From positions 62,001-126,000 of the forward strand of contig NZ_JAVREK010000017.1 of assembly GCF_031845375.1 (NCBI RefSeq): a stretch of 64,000 nt of DNA. Direction: 5' to 3'. This DNA comes from Streptomonospora wellingtoniae (GTDB taxonomy: Bacteria > Actinomycetota > Actinomycetes > Streptosporangiales > Streptosporangiaceae). This document shows positions 24,674 to 33,755 of the stretch, piece after piece; position 1 is the first letter of the stretch, and the number at the start of each line of letters is the position of its first letter. The notes below the pieces were generated by a model. That model was given only the letters and a program-made list of their open reading frames with translations, did not search any database and was not told where the DNA came from. Position numbers and translations under genes: made by a program.

Positions 24674-25963
24674 TCACCGCCGGCGCAGCGCCCGGGCCGC
24701 GGCGAGGTAGGCAAGGGCGGCCAGAACGAACAGCGCTTTGGGAGCCAGCCACACCGACCCCAGGCCGTAGGCGGCGAAAGTGAGCACCGTCACCGACTCG
24801 GCGCCGAACCCGGCGAAGGATGAGACCGTGGCGCGGGCCTCCTCGCCGACGCTGTCCTGGAGCTCGGCCTCAGCGGCGGCGCCGGCCCACTCGCTCACGC
24901 CGAAGGCGACGGCGAGCAGCAGGAGCCCGGCGGGGTGGCCCGATCCGGCGCCCGCGGCCATGCAGCAGGCCGCGGCTACCAGAGCCAGGGCGGTGTGGCG
25001 GGTGCGGCGCCCCGCCAGCCAGCCGCCCACCACCGCACCCGCCGAGACGCCGAGTAGAGCCAGCGGGACGGCGGGCGTGCTCAGCCCGGTCGAACGGGCC
25101 AGCAGCGGCACGTACTCGTCCATCGCCCCGGACAGGCCGACCAGCACCGCGAGCACCAGCAGCGCGCGGCGCGCCGGGCCGGAGGCGCGGATCTCGGCCG
25201 ACGCGCGCCCGGCCACCCCGGCGGCCGAGGCGACCGCCGAGCGCAGCGGCCGGGACGGGCGGCGGCCGCGGCGGGCGGCGCGGCGGCGCGCGGCACGGCG
25301 TGCGCGTTCGCCGCCCGCGGGCAGCGCCCGGCCTGCGGCCGCGCACAGCAGCGTGGCCAGGATGCTCGCCGCACCCGCTGCGGTGTAGCCGCCCCAGGCC
25401 AGGACGGGCATCGCGGCCAGCGAGGCGGCCATGACCGCGGTGGTGCCGGCGGCGCGGGAACGCCCGATCAGCCGGGCGTAGGCCGCGGTCACCCACGCGG
25501 CGGCCGCCGTGGGCCCCGGGCCGCTCCGGTCGTGGGATCCGGCGGCGCCGGGCGCGGCGGGGCGGGCCAGGTGCGTGAGCTCGGTGTAGACCAGCGCCTC
25601 CAGGGCGCCTGAGCGTAGGGACGCACCCGCACCCCAGAGCACGAAGCCCACGGCGAAGGCGGCGTAGGAGGGGGCGAACGTCCACAGCGCGAATGCCGCC
25701 CCGCCGAGCAGGGGTGCCAGGGCGATCAGCGCGCGGCGGGAGCAGAGGTCGGCCAGCACGCCGGAGGGGATCTCCAGCAGAAGGCCGGTCACCGACCACA
25801 GCGCGAACAGCGAGGAGATCTGCGCGGGGCCCAGCCCGGAGTCGGAGAACAGCAGCGCGTAGACCGGGTACAGGAGGACCAGGTCCTCCAGGAAGGTGTA
25901 CGCGTACAGTGCGCGGGCGAGCGGCGCCTCGGCTGCGGATGAGGATCAATGTCGCTTGTGCAT
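24674..25963 (-). CDS. MFS transporter, with an in-frame TGA near its start
   Basis: The protein is a 12-helix major facilitator (SEIPSG-type signature EIPSGVLADLCSRR after helix 2, long basic loop about the middle). The first helix (LYAYTFLEDLVLLYPVYALL) lies upstream of the first GTG (25792), so the true start must be further upstream. The best one is ATG 25963, seven bases after a -10 box, but codon 6 of that frame is TGA (25946-25948). Between the TGA and helix 1 there is no ATG, GTG or TTG. Either a CTG near 25907 is used, or the gene is inactivated by a point change, or the base call is wrong. Substrate unknown. Confidence 0.7.
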
Positions 25964-25970
25964 ATCCCAC

Positions 25971-25976
25971 ACACTA
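25971..25976 (-). promoter_or_regulatory. -10 box upstream of the MFS gene
   Basis: Minus-strand TAGTGT ends 7 bases before the ATG at 25963, the leaderless layout seen at other genes here. Confidence 0.4.
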
Positions 25977-26072
25977 GCCGCGGGGCGGCCGGGGCGCACG
26001 GGCGATTCCGCGGCACGCCCCCTCCGCGGGGAACCGGCGCCGCGCCTCCCCGCCCCGTGCGGGGCGGCGCGG

Positions 26073-26078
26073 TACTGT
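26073..26078 (+). promoter_or_regulatory. -10 box for the phospholipase D-like gene
   Basis: TACTGT lies 106 bases upstream of the ATG at 26185. A start near 26085 would exclude the in-frame GTG at 26077 as an initiation codon. Confidence 0.35.
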
Positions 26079-26184
26079 GAAACGGCCGCAACGCCTCGAT
26101 CGACGCCGCCGACCGAAACCGCCGCCGAGCGCGGGCGCAACGGCGGCGGCACCGGCCGGGGAGACCGCCGACTGGAGACAGCCG

Positions 26185-27426
26185 ATGCCCCGTAAACGCC
26201 ATCCGGTCGCCCGCGTGCTCCTGCGTGCGCTGCTGGGCCTCCTGGGCGCCCAGCTCGCCGTGGTCCTGGGCCTCGTCGCCGTCAACCAGTGGCGCAAGCG
26301 GGTGCGGCCACTGCATGCCGACTTCCCGCGCACGGCGCCCAAGGCGCTGCCGGTCGGCGCGAGTGAACTCACCGTCTACACCTACGGCGAGGACCTCTAC
26401 CGCGACATGCTGGAGGCGATCCGCGGCGCCCGCCACCGGATCATGTTCGAGTCCTTCATCGTCAAGGGCGACGCCACAGGGCGCCGGTTCAAGCGCGCGC
26501 TGATCGAGGCGGCCGAGCGCGGCGTCGAGGTCTACGTCGTCTACGACGCCTTCGCCAACCTCGTCGTGCCGCAGCGGTTTCTCCGGTACCCGGAGGGCAT
26601 CCACACGCTGGCCTATCCGCTGTTCCGGCCGGGCGTGCTGCTGCTGGACGTGCGCAAGTCCGGGCGCGACCACCGCAAGATCCTCACGGTCGACGGCGAG
26701 GTCGGCTTCGTCGGCGGCTACAACATCGGCTCGGTCTATGCCACCCAGTGGCGCGACACCCACCTGCGCGTCTCGGGGCCGTCGGCGTGGGAGCTGGAGA
26801 ACGCGTTCCGCGACTTCTGGAACATGCTGCGCACCGAGGACCAGCCCGTCATCGCCGACACCGGAACGCCGGAGTGGGCGCCCACGATCCGCGCCCACCG
26901 CAACGTCCCCGAACTGCTGATCTATCCCATCCGCGGGATGTACCTGGAGGCCATCGACCGGGCGCGCGAGCACATCTACATCACCCAGGCCTACTTCATC
27001 CCCGACCAGGAGATCCTGCGCGCTCTGATCAGCGCCGCCCAGCGCGGGGTTGACGTGCGCATCCTGGTGCCGGAGCACTCCAACCACGTCGTCGTCGACT
27101 GGCTCTCCCGGGGGTTCTACGGCGAGCTGCTGCGCGGCGGCGTGAAGCTGTGCCTCTACCAGGACGCCATGGTGCACGCCAAGACCGCCACCATCGACGG
27201 CCGCTGGTCCACCGTGGGCACGGCCAACGTCGACCGGCTCAGCCTCACGGGCAACTACGAGATCAACGTCGAGGTCTTCGACGACGATCTGGCCTCCCAC
27301 CTGGAGCGGGTCTTCGCCAACGACACCACCAACGCCCGGTTGCTCACGCCCGAGGAGTGGGCCGGGCGCCCGCTGGTGGCCAAGCTGTGCGAGCTGCTGC
27401 TGACGCCGCTGCGCCCGCTGCTGTGA
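26185..27426 (+). CDS. Phospholipase D-like / cardiolipin synthase family protein
   Basis: The 413-residue protein has an N-terminal membrane anchor (about residues 11-33) and two HKD catalytic motifs: DHRKILTVDGEVGFVGG and VHAKTATIDGRWSTVGTANVD broken over the usual distance. Spacing and SFIVKGD/AYFIPDQ segments match cardiolipin synthases, which join two phosphatidylglycerol molecules or PG and CDP-DAG at the membrane. Actinobacteria often use a CDP-alcohol type enzyme for that, so another transphosphatidylase role is possible. The ATG at 26185 has GGAGA seven bases upstream. Confidence 0.88.
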   Translation: MPRKRHPVARVLLRALLGLLGAQLAVVLGLVAVNQWRKRVRPLHADFPRTAPKALPVGASELTVYTYGEDLYRDMLEAIRGARHRIMFESFIVKGDATGRRFKRALIEAAERGVEVYVVYDAFANLVVPQRFLRYPEGIHTLAYPLFRPGVLLLDVRKSGRDHRKILTVDGEVGFVGGYNIGSVYATQWRDTHLRVSGPSAWELENAFRDFWNMLRTEDQPVIADTGTPEWAPTIRAHRNVPELLIYPIRGMYLEAIDRAREHIYITQAYFIPDQEILRALISAAQRGVDVRILVPEHSNHVVVDWLSRGFYGELLRGGVKLCLYQDAMVHAKTATIDGRWSTVGTANVDRLSLTGNYEINVEVFDDDLASHLERVFANDTTNARLLTPEEWAGRPLVAKLCELLLTPLRPLL

Positions 27427-27433
27427 CGGAGCC

Positions 27434-27452
27434 CACCGGCGCGCGTCCGGTG
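27434..27452 (+). terminator. Weak stem-loop after the phospholipase D-like gene
   Basis: CACCGG and CCGGTG form a 6-bp stem around CGCGCGT, 8 bases past the stop. Confidence 0.3.
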
Positions 27453-27512
27453 CCACTTCCGCCGGGGGCGGTCCACCCCTTTCGGCAGTGCCGCCGCGTG
27501 CGGCCCCCGCGG

Positions 27513-27518
27513 TAGCGT
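27513..27518 (+). promoter_or_regulatory. -10 box of a probable leaderless promoter
   Basis: TAGCGT ends 7 bases before the ATG at 27526. No ribosome-binding site lies between. Confidence 0.5.
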
Positions 27519-27525
27519 CGCGGCC

Positions 27526-29172
27526 ATGGGACAGCCGGGGGCGGCCGCCGCACGTGCGGGCAAGGAGCTGCTGCGGCCGCTGAGCGGGCGGCCGACGCGG
27601 CGCACCGCCGTCCTGGACCTGCTGCTGTGGGCGGTGCTGTGCCTGCCCTTGCTCAGAGGGCTGGCCGCCGTCGTCGACGGGGTCCGCGCCGGGCTCTTGG
27701 AGACACCGGGCCAGGCGGCGGCGGCAGTCGTGCTGCTGGGCGCCGCGGTAGCCGCGAGCCGCCCCTACCCGCTGGCCGCCGCGCTGCTGGCACTGGCGGT
27801 GTCGGAGGCGGTGGCACCGAACGCGACGTTCGCCGCGGCGGTCCTCTGCTACCTCCTGGGACGGCGCGACCCGCGGGCGTGGCTCGCGGGCTCGGCCTTC
27901 GCGGCGTCGGCCGCCGTGCTCGCCGTCCGGATGGTGCTCGAACCGCAGTTGCTGCTCGACGTGCCAGGCATGGGGATCGCCTACGTGTTCACACTCGTAC
28001 TGCCGTGGATGCTCGGCAGCTACCGGCGCCAGCGTGCGAACCTCGACGACGCCGGCTGGGAGCGTGCGCGTCAACTGCAGCGCGAGCAGCGCATCGCGGC
28101 GGAGGAGGCCAGGCTGCGCGAACGCTCCCGCATCGCGCAGGACATGCACGATTCGCTGGGACACGAGCTGAGCCTGATCGCGTTGCGGGCGGGCGCGCTG
28201 GAGCTGGCGCCCGACCTGGCCGAACGGCACCGCACCGCCGCCGGGGGCCTGCGCGAGAGCGCCACGACGGCCACCGAGCGCCTGCGCGAGATCGTCGGCG
28301 TGCTCCGCGAGTCCGGCCGGCCCGGCACCGAGGCGCCCACCGCGCCGCCGGGAGAGGAGATCGCCGATGTCGTCGAACGCGCGCGGCGCTCGGGCGTCGA
28401 CGTGGCCCTGGAGCGCTCCGGTCTCTGGGACGGCGTCGCGCCGATGGTCGACCGGGCGGCCCACCGGGTCGTCCAGGAAGGACTGACCAACGCCACCAAG
28501 CACGCCCCGGGCGCGCCGGTGCGTGTGGCGCTGGAGCGCGCCGAGCACGGGACGGTCGCCAAGGTCGCCAACGGCCCGCCCCCGGAAGGCGGGCCATCGG
28601 CAGCCGACGCGCCGGGCGGAGGTCGAGGGCTCATCGGGCTCGCCGAGCGGGTCCGATTGGCCGGCGGGACACTGGAGACGGGCGAGCGCGGCGGCGGCTT
28701 CGAGATCGTCGCGCACTTCCCGTCGGCGGGGGGCACGGCGGCCGCCGAGTCGGTCGGCGAGCCGGAGTCCGACGCGCCGGACGAGCATCGGCGCGCTGTG
28801 CGGCGCAGCCTGCGCCGGCGCACGGCCGCGATGGCGGTCGCGGCCGTGGTCCTGGTCGCGCTCGGCGTGCTGGCGGCTGTGGGCAGCGAGTACCTGCGCG
28901 CAGTCGGCGCGACGCTGCCGCCGTCGGACTACCGTTCCCTGCGTGTGGGTGCCCCCGCCGCCCAGGTCGAACCCCTGCTGCCGGGGCGGCAGTACGAGCC
29001 TGCGGCGGCCGAAGACGACAGCGAGGCGGCGGAGCGGTCCGACTGCCGCTACTACCGGTCCGCCCCCGACATCTTCGGCGGCGGGTTCGGGGTCTACCGG
29101 CTCTGCTTCGACGGCGGCGGGCTGGTCTCCAAGGACACGCTCCCGGGGCCCCGCTCCGACACCGGTGTGTGA
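27526..29172 (+). CDS. Sensor histidine kinase (HisKA_3/NarX type) with C-terminal extracytoplasmic domain
   Basis: The 548-residue protein has N-terminal membrane helices (about 28-165, five segments). A HisKA_3 dimerisation domain carries the phospho-acceptor His near 208 in QDMHDSLGHELSLIAL. An ATPase domain follows (N-box HRVVQEGLTNATKHA, G-box GGGRGLIGLAERV). Unusually the protein continues: a basic stretch, one more membrane helix (about 432-453), then an outside domain of about 90 residues with LPPSDYRSLRVGAPAAQVE and two Cys (CRYY and VYRLCFDGGG). The second kinase in the window has the same tail. The response regulator gene follows 57 bases downstream, and an ABC transporter operon lies beyond it, converging. 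Confidence 0.9.
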   Translation: MGQPGAAAARAGKELLRPLSGRPTRRTAVLDLLLWAVLCLPLLRGLAAVVDGVRAGLLETPGQAAAAVVLLGAAVAASRPYPLAAALLALAVSEAVAPNATFAAAVLCYLLGRRDPRAWLAGSAFAASAAVLAVRMVLEPQLLLDVPGMGIAYVFTLVLPWMLGSYRRQRANLDDAGWERARQLQREQRIAAEEARLRERSRIAQDMHDSLGHELSLIALRAGALELAPDLAERHRTAAGGLRESATTATERLREIVGVLRESGRPGTEAPTAPPGEEIADVVERARRSGVDVALERSGLWDGVAPMVDRAAHRVVQEGLTNATKHAPGAPVRVALERAEHGTVAKVANGPPPEGGPSAADAPGGGRGLIGLAERVRLAGGTLETGERGGGFEIVAHFPSAGGTAAAESVGEPESDAPDEHRRAVRRSLRRRTAAMAVAAVVLVALGVLAAVGSEYLRAVGATLPPSDYRSLRVGAPAAQVEPLLPGRQYEPAAAEDDSEAAERSDCRYYRSAPDIFGGGFGVYRLCFDGGGLVSKDTLPGPRSDTGV

Positions 29173-29229
29173 AGACCCGCCGGGGCGGGCGTCCCGAGCG
29201 GTGCGGTGCAAGAAAGGACGTGGACCGGG

Positions 29230-29889
29230 ATGATCCGGGTGCTGCTGGCCGACGACGAGGCGATGATCCGTGCGGGGGTGCGCGCGATCCTGGAGACCGA
29301 CGGCGGCGTCGAGGTCGTCGCCGAAGCCGCCGACGGGCGTGAGGCGATCGAGCTGGTCCGCTCGCACCGCCCCGACGTCGCGCTGGTCGACATCCGCATG
29401 CCCCGCCTCGACGGGCTCAGCGCGGCCGCCGAGATCCGCCGCGAGGTCCCCTCCACCGCCGTGGTGATCCTGACGACCTTCGACGAGGACGCCTACATCT
29501 CACGCGCGCTGGCCGACGGAGCGGCCGGCTTCCTGCTAAAGGCGGGCGACCCGCGCGAGCTGGTGGCGGGCGTGCACGCGGTGGCCGACGGCGCCGCCTA
29601 CCTCGCGCCCCGGGTCGCCCGCCACGTCATCGACGAGCTCAGCGGCGGCCGGATGGGGCGCGGCGCCGAAGCCCGCGCCCGCGTCGCCGAACTGACCGAG
29701 CGGGAGCGCGACGTGCTGGCGCTGGTGGGGTCGGGGTTGTCCAACGCCGAGATCGCCCGGCGCCTGTACCTGGTCGAGGGCACCGTCAAGAGCTACGTCA
29801 GCGCCGTCCTGAACCGGCTGGGCATGCGCAACCGGGTGCAGGCGGCGATCCTGGCCTACGAGGCGGGCCTGGTCGAGACCGACGCCTGA
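29230..29889 (+). CDS. NarL/FixJ-family response regulator
   Basis: The 219-residue protein has a receiver domain (ADDE at 7-10, phospho-acceptor Asp near 54 in VALVDIRMPRLDG, Thr in ILTTFDED, Lys in FLLKAGDP). A LuxR-type helix-turn-helix follows (ELTERERDVLALVGSGLSN and VEGTVKSYVSAVLNRLG). It is the partner of the kinase directly upstream. The convergent ABC-2 transporter operon is a plausible target. It ends 19 bases before repeat copy 2. Confidence 0.93.
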   Translation: MIRVLLADDEAMIRAGVRAILETDGGVEVVAEAADGREAIELVRSHRPDVALVDIRMPRLDGLSAAAEIRREVPSTAVVILTTFDEDAYISRALADGAAGFLLKAGDPRELVAGVHAVADGAAYLAPRVARHVIDELSGGRMGRGAEARARVAELTERERDVLALVGSGLSNAEIARRLYLVEGTVKSYVSAVLNRLGMRNRVQAAILAYEAGLVETDA

Positions 29890-29907
29890 CGAGCGACCGG
29901 CACAGCA

Positions 29908-29972
29908 CCGTTGATCTTGTAGCTATCGTCACTGGAAATCGTTTTACTTCACGATGGCTACAAGATCGACGG
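29908..29972 (-). repeat. 65-bp dispersed palindrome, copy 2
   Basis: This copy is in the orientation opposite to copy 1 (loop CACTGGAAATCGTTTTACTT on the + strand). The arms differ at two positions, which give G-U pairs when the + strand is transcribed. It lies between the convergent response-regulator and ABC permease genes. Confidence 0.95.
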
Positions 29973-30044
29973 GTTCGGGCGCCGCACCGGGTGGGCGCGG
30001 CGGCCCGTCCCGTCTCGGGCGGGCCGCCGGCGCCGATACCGTGG

Positions 30045-30839
30045 TCAGGCGTCGCGCTTGGCCATGGCCGCATAGCCGACCGCCAGGGTGAGTGCCGCCC
30101 ATCCGGCCATCAGGAGCGCTCCGGTGCCCCAGCCGTAGGGATCCGTCGTGCCGGCCATCAGCGGCATGCCGGCGTTCGCCGGCATGTAGTTCACGACGTC
30201 GGTGAGGGTCTCGCTTCCGACCATCTGGCTGACCATCGGGATCGCCATCAGTACGCCGACGACCGTGGTGATGGCGCCCGCAGTGCTGCGCATCAGCAGT
30301 CCCAGACCCATGGTGAACAGCGAGATCCCCAGCATGTAGCCGCCCACGCCGACGATCCCGTGCACCACGTGCGCCGCCTCGAAGGTCATCGCGTCGCCGT
30401 AGACCGCCGCCGTCGCCGCGATGGCAGCCGCGCCGGCCGCGCACCCGGTCGCGAAGACCGCCACCGCGAGCACGGCGGCCTTGGCGACCAGCATGCGGAT
30501 GCGGTTGGGCACCGTCGTCAGCGTCGTGCGCATCGCTCCGGTCGCGTACTCGCCGGTGACGATCAGCGAGGCCGCGGCGACCACCGCGAACTGGCTGAGG
30601 ACGATGGCGGTGGTCGCCAGAGCGTTGGCGGTCATGCCGTCTGTCGAGTCGCCCGCCTGCAGCGCCAGCGCCGCGAGCAGGGCCGTGCCCCCCGTCGCCA
30701 GTACGGCGATCCCGAGGCACAACCAGGTGGAGCGCAGCCCCCACAGCTTCGTCCACTCCGCCGCGATCGCGCCGGGCAGTCCGCCGCCGCTGTGCTGCGG
30801 CGCGGCCGGCCGCGCCTGGTCCGTGGTCGCCATCGTCAC
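30045..30839 (-). CDS. ABC-2 type transporter permease
   Basis: The 264-residue protein has a short N-terminal cytoplasmic part (AAEWTKLWGLRSTWLCL, the typical ABC-2 permease entry) and six hydrophobic segments. The pattern TGEYATGAMRTTLTTVPNR is shared with actinobacterial permeases of this class. Its GTG overlaps the TGA of the ATPase gene. An ATG six bases later is an alternative start. With the ATPase it forms an exporter of unknown substrate, often an antimicrobial or lipid. Confidence 0.88.
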   Translation of the reverse strand: MTMATTDQARPAAPQHSGGGLPGAIAAEWTKLWGLRSTWLCLGIAVLATGGTALLAALALQAGDSTDGMTANALATTAIVLSQFAVVAAASLIVTGEYATGAMRTTLTTVPNRIRMLVAKAAVLAVAVFATGCAAGAAAIAATAAVYGDAMTFEAAHVVHGIVGVGGYMLGISLFTMGLGLLMRSTAGAITTVVGVLMAIPMVSQMVGSETLTDVVNYMPANAGMPLMAGTTDPYGWGTGALLMAGWAALTLAVGYAAMAKRDA

Positions 30840-31807
30840 ACCCGCTCCCTGTCGTCGGTGCCCGCCGCCTGCTCGGCGCCCGAGGGGGCGCCGAACTCCA
30901 CGCTGGAGGCGGTCAGCTCCATGTACGCCTGCTCCAGCGACGCCGCGCGCGGGCTGAGCTCGTTGAGCCGCACCCCCGCCTGGTGGGCGACGCCGCCGAC
31001 GCGGTCGAGCGTGCCGCCCGTGACGATCAGCTCGTCGCCGCCGTGGCGCTCCACGCGCATCCCGGCCACCAGCAGCTGCTGCTCCAGCTCTTCGGGCTGG
31101 GGCGTGCGCACGCGCACCGCCGTGAGCGAGCTGGCCTCGATGACCTCGGAGACCGGTGCGTCGGCGATCAGGCGGCCCTTGCCGATGACCACGAGGTGGT
31201 CGGCCGTCTCCTGCATCTCGCTCATCAGGTGGCTGGAGACGAACACCGTCCTGCCCTCGGCGGCCAGCGAGCGCATCAGCCCGCGGATCCACCGCACGCC
31301 GTCGGGGTCGAGGCCGTTGACCGGCTCGTCGAACATCAGGATCTCCGGGTCGCCCAGCAGTGCGCCGGCGATACCCAGCCGCTGGCCCATACCCAGCGAG
31401 AACTTTCCGGCCCGCTGGTCGGCGACGCCGCTCAGGCCCACGGTCTCCAGCACCTCGCCGACCCGGCGCAGCGGCAGCCCGTTGCTGCGGGCCATCGCGG
31501 TGAGGTGGTTGCGGGCGGTGCGGCCGGGATGCACCGCCTTGGCGTCCAGCAGCGCGCCGACCCGCCGCATGGGGTGGCGCAGCTCGGCGTAGGGCCGCCC
31601 GTCGACCAGGGCCTCGCCCGCAGTGGGGCGGTCCAGCCCCAGCACCATCCGCATCGTGGTCGACTTCCCGGCCCCGTTCGGACCGAGGAAGCCGGTCACT
31701 CTGCCGGGGGAGAGATCCACGGAGAGCCGGTCGACGACGACCTTGTCCCCGTAGCGCTTGGTCAGGTTCCGCAGGCGTATCACGGCGTCCTCGCTTCGTG
31801 TGCTCAT
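30836..31807 (-). CDS. ABC transporter ATP-binding protein
   Basis: The 323-residue protein has Walker A GPNGAGKSTTMRMVL, Q-loop region, signature FSLGMGQRLGIAGALL, Walker B ILMFDEPVNGLDPDG and switch His in VSSHLMSEM. The C-terminal 90 residues are the accessory domain seen in BcrA/DrrA-type proteins. It powers the permease encoded next to it with a GTGA overlap. The ATG at 31807 follows a minus-strand -10 box by about 35 bases. Confidence 0.93.
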   Translation of the reverse strand: MSTRSEDAVIRLRNLTKRYGDKVVVDRLSVDLSPGRVTGFLGPNGAGKSTTMRMVLGLDRPTAGEALVDGRPYAELRHPMRRVGALLDAKAVHPGRTARNHLTAMARSNGLPLRRVGEVLETVGLSGVADQRAGKFSLGMGQRLGIAGALLGDPEILMFDEPVNGLDPDGVRWIRGLMRSLAAEGRTVFVSSHLMSEMQETADHLVVIGKGRLIADAPVSEVIEASSLTAVRVRTPQPEELEQQLLVAGMRVERHGGDELIVTGGTLDRVGGVAHQAGVRLNELSPRAASLEQAYMELTASSVEFGAPSGAEQAAGTDDRERV

Positions 31808-31842
31808 AGGGTTCTCGTCGTCCTCGTTGCGCCGACGCCACG

Positions 31843-31848
31843 ACACTA
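31843..31848 (-). promoter_or_regulatory. -10 box for the first ABC operon
   Basis: Minus-strand TAGTGT lies 35 bases upstream of the ATG at 31807. Confidence 0.4.
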
Positions 31849-31965
31849 GGGACCGGGCGCAGGGCGGCGCAGTGCGCGAAGGACACAGGCCGGCCCCCAC
31901 TTTCGGCGGAGACGCGGCCGCCCGCGCCCTTCCGGAGGAGGAGGCCGACCGCGTCCCGTCCTGCT

Positions 31966-31971
31966 TAGGCT
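31966..31971 (+). promoter_or_regulatory. -10 box of a probable leaderless promoter
   Basis: TAGGCT ends 6 bases before the ATG at 31978. Confidence 0.5.
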
Positions 31972-31977
31972 GGCGGA

Positions 31978-33651
31978 ATGCGGGAGCATCCGGTGGGCCT
32001 GCGGGCGGTGGCCGCCCGCTGGCGGGGAGCGGCGGCGGACGCCGGGCTGTGGGCCGGCAGCGTCGCGCTCGTCGCCCTGGAGACCGACAGCGTGCGGGCC
32101 GCTCCGGCCGCCGAGGCCGCGGTCATGGCGGTAGTCCTGGCCGCCGCATTCGCGCTGCGGCGGCGGGCCCCGTTCGCCGCTCTCGGGGTGGCGCTCGCGG
32201 CCCTGGTCGTCCAGGCGGTCATCATCGCCCTCACCCTGGTCTCGACGCTGGTACTGAGCTACGCGGCGGTCTGCGCGGCGCTGGCCTTCTCGGCCGGGCG
32301 GCGCTCGGACCGGACCGCGCCGATCGTCGCGATGTTCGCCACGGCGGCGCTGGCCACCCTGATGGCCTACACGGTGACCTGGATCCGTGTCGGCGACGCC
32401 CGCGAGACCCTCACCGGCGTCACCGACTGGGCGGGCGGCCTCGCCGTGCTGGCCGCCGCTGTCGTCGCACCCTGGCTGCTGGGCCGCTACCGGCACCGCC
32501 ACGCCGAGCTGCGCACGGCCGGCTGGGAGATCGCCGAGCGGATGGAGCGGGCCCGCGACCTGGACGCCGAACGCGCCCGGCTGCGCGAGCGCGCCAGCAT
32601 CGCCACCCGGATGCACGACTCCCTGGGGCACGACCTCGCGCTGATCGCGGTGCGCGCCGCCGCCCTGGAGATGGCCCCCGAGGGCGGCGGCGCCCGTGAG
32701 GCGGCGGCCGGGCTGCGCGCCGCTGCGCACGACGCCAACCTGCGGCTGCGCGAGATCATCGGCGTGCTGAGGGAGGACGCAGAGCGGAGCGCCTCCGGCG
32801 GCGGGGACGGCGGTGAGGACATCGCTGCGCTGGTCGACCGCGCGGTCCGCGCCGGTCTGGACGTGCGGCTGGTGCGCGAGGGACCCGACCTCGACCCCGC
32901 GACCCCGGCCGGGCGGGCGGCGCACCGCGTCGTCCAGGAGGCGCTGACCAACGCCGCCCGGTACGCCCCCGGCGCGGCCGTGACCGTGCGACTGGACCGG
33001 GGGGCGGACGCGACCGCGGTCCGGGTCTCGGACACGGGCGCGGCAGGCGGCTCCGCGCCGCGCGCTACCGGACCCGCCGGCGGCTCGGGGCTGGCCGGGC
33101 TGTACGACCTGGTCGAAGGGATGGGCGGCGGGCTCAGCGCGGGTCCGGGAGCGTCGCCGGACGGCGCGGCCGCGCCGTCCGGCGCATCGTCCGGCGGGGA
33201 CGGATTCACCGTGGCCGCGCATATTCCGGACACAGCCGAGCCGGCTCCCGGGGCCGGGCCCGAGGGCACGGCGACCGAAACGGCGCAGCGGCTGAGCGGG
33301 GCGCGCCGCAGCGCCCGCCGGCGGCTGGCCGCCGCGCTGGCGGTCCCCACGGCCCTGGCCGCGGCCGTTGTCGCGTGCGGCTTCGCCGTGCTCGCCTACG
33401 TCGGCACCAACTCGGTCCTGCCCGCGGAGGACTACGCGCGGCTGAGCGTCGGCCAGAACCGCGCGGCCGTCGAACGCGAGCTGCCCCGCTTCGACTACCC
33501 CGCCCGCGACCTGGTGGACCCGCCGCCCGCCCCGCCCGGGTCCGCCTGCCGCTTCTACCTCGTGGAGTGGGAGAACGGGCTTCCGCCGGTGTACCGGCTG
33601 TGCTTCGCCGACGGGCGCCTGGCGGCCAAGGACCGCATCGCCCGCGAGTGA
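31978..33651 (+). CDS. Sensor histidine kinase, paralogue of the 27526 kinase, with the same C-terminal outside domain
   Basis: The 557-residue protein has membrane helices (about 22-170), a HisKA_3 domain with His near 213 (TRMHDSLGHDLALIAV), an ATPase domain (HRVVQEALTNAARYAPG, GGSGLAGLYDLVEG), and a disordered Gly/Ala/Pro linker. A further membrane helix (about 448-470) is followed by an outside tail of about 85 residues: LPAEDYARLSVGQNRAAVE, CRFYLVEW and VYRLCFADGRLAAKD. The tail aligns with that of the first kinase, so it is a real domain, possibly BamE/SmpA-like. It is divergent from the first ABC operon and followed by its own regulator. Confidence 0.9.
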   Translation: MREHPVGLRAVAARWRGAAADAGLWAGSVALVALETDSVRAAPAAEAAVMAVVLAAAFALRRRAPFAALGVALAALVVQAVIIALTLVSTLVLSYAAVCAALAFSAGRRSDRTAPIVAMFATAALATLMAYTVTWIRVGDARETLTGVTDWAGGLAVLAAAVVAPWLLGRYRHRHAELRTAGWEIAERMERARDLDAERARLRERASIATRMHDSLGHDLALIAVRAAALEMAPEGGGAREAAAGLRAAAHDANLRLREIIGVLREDAERSASGGGDGGEDIAALVDRAVRAGLDVRLVREGPDLDPATPAGRAAHRVVQEALTNAARYAPGAAVTVRLDRGADATAVRVSDTGAAGGSAPRATGPAGGSGLAGLYDLVEGMGGGLSAGPGASPDGAAAPSGASSGGDGFTVAAHIPDTAEPAPGAGPEGTATETAQRLSGARRSARRRLAAALAVPTALAAAVVACGFAVLAYVGTNSVLPAEDYARLSVGQNRAAVERELPRFDYPARDLVDPPPAPPGSACRFYLVEWENGLPPVYRLCFADGRLAAKDRIARE

Positions 33652-33755
33652 GAGCGGAGCACCGCGGCCCCGCGCGTTCCGCGCCGAGGCGGCCGATAGG
33701 CTGCCCTCCCCACCCGGCCGGGCGGGGAGGGGCGGGAAGGAAGCGAGGTGCGCCG

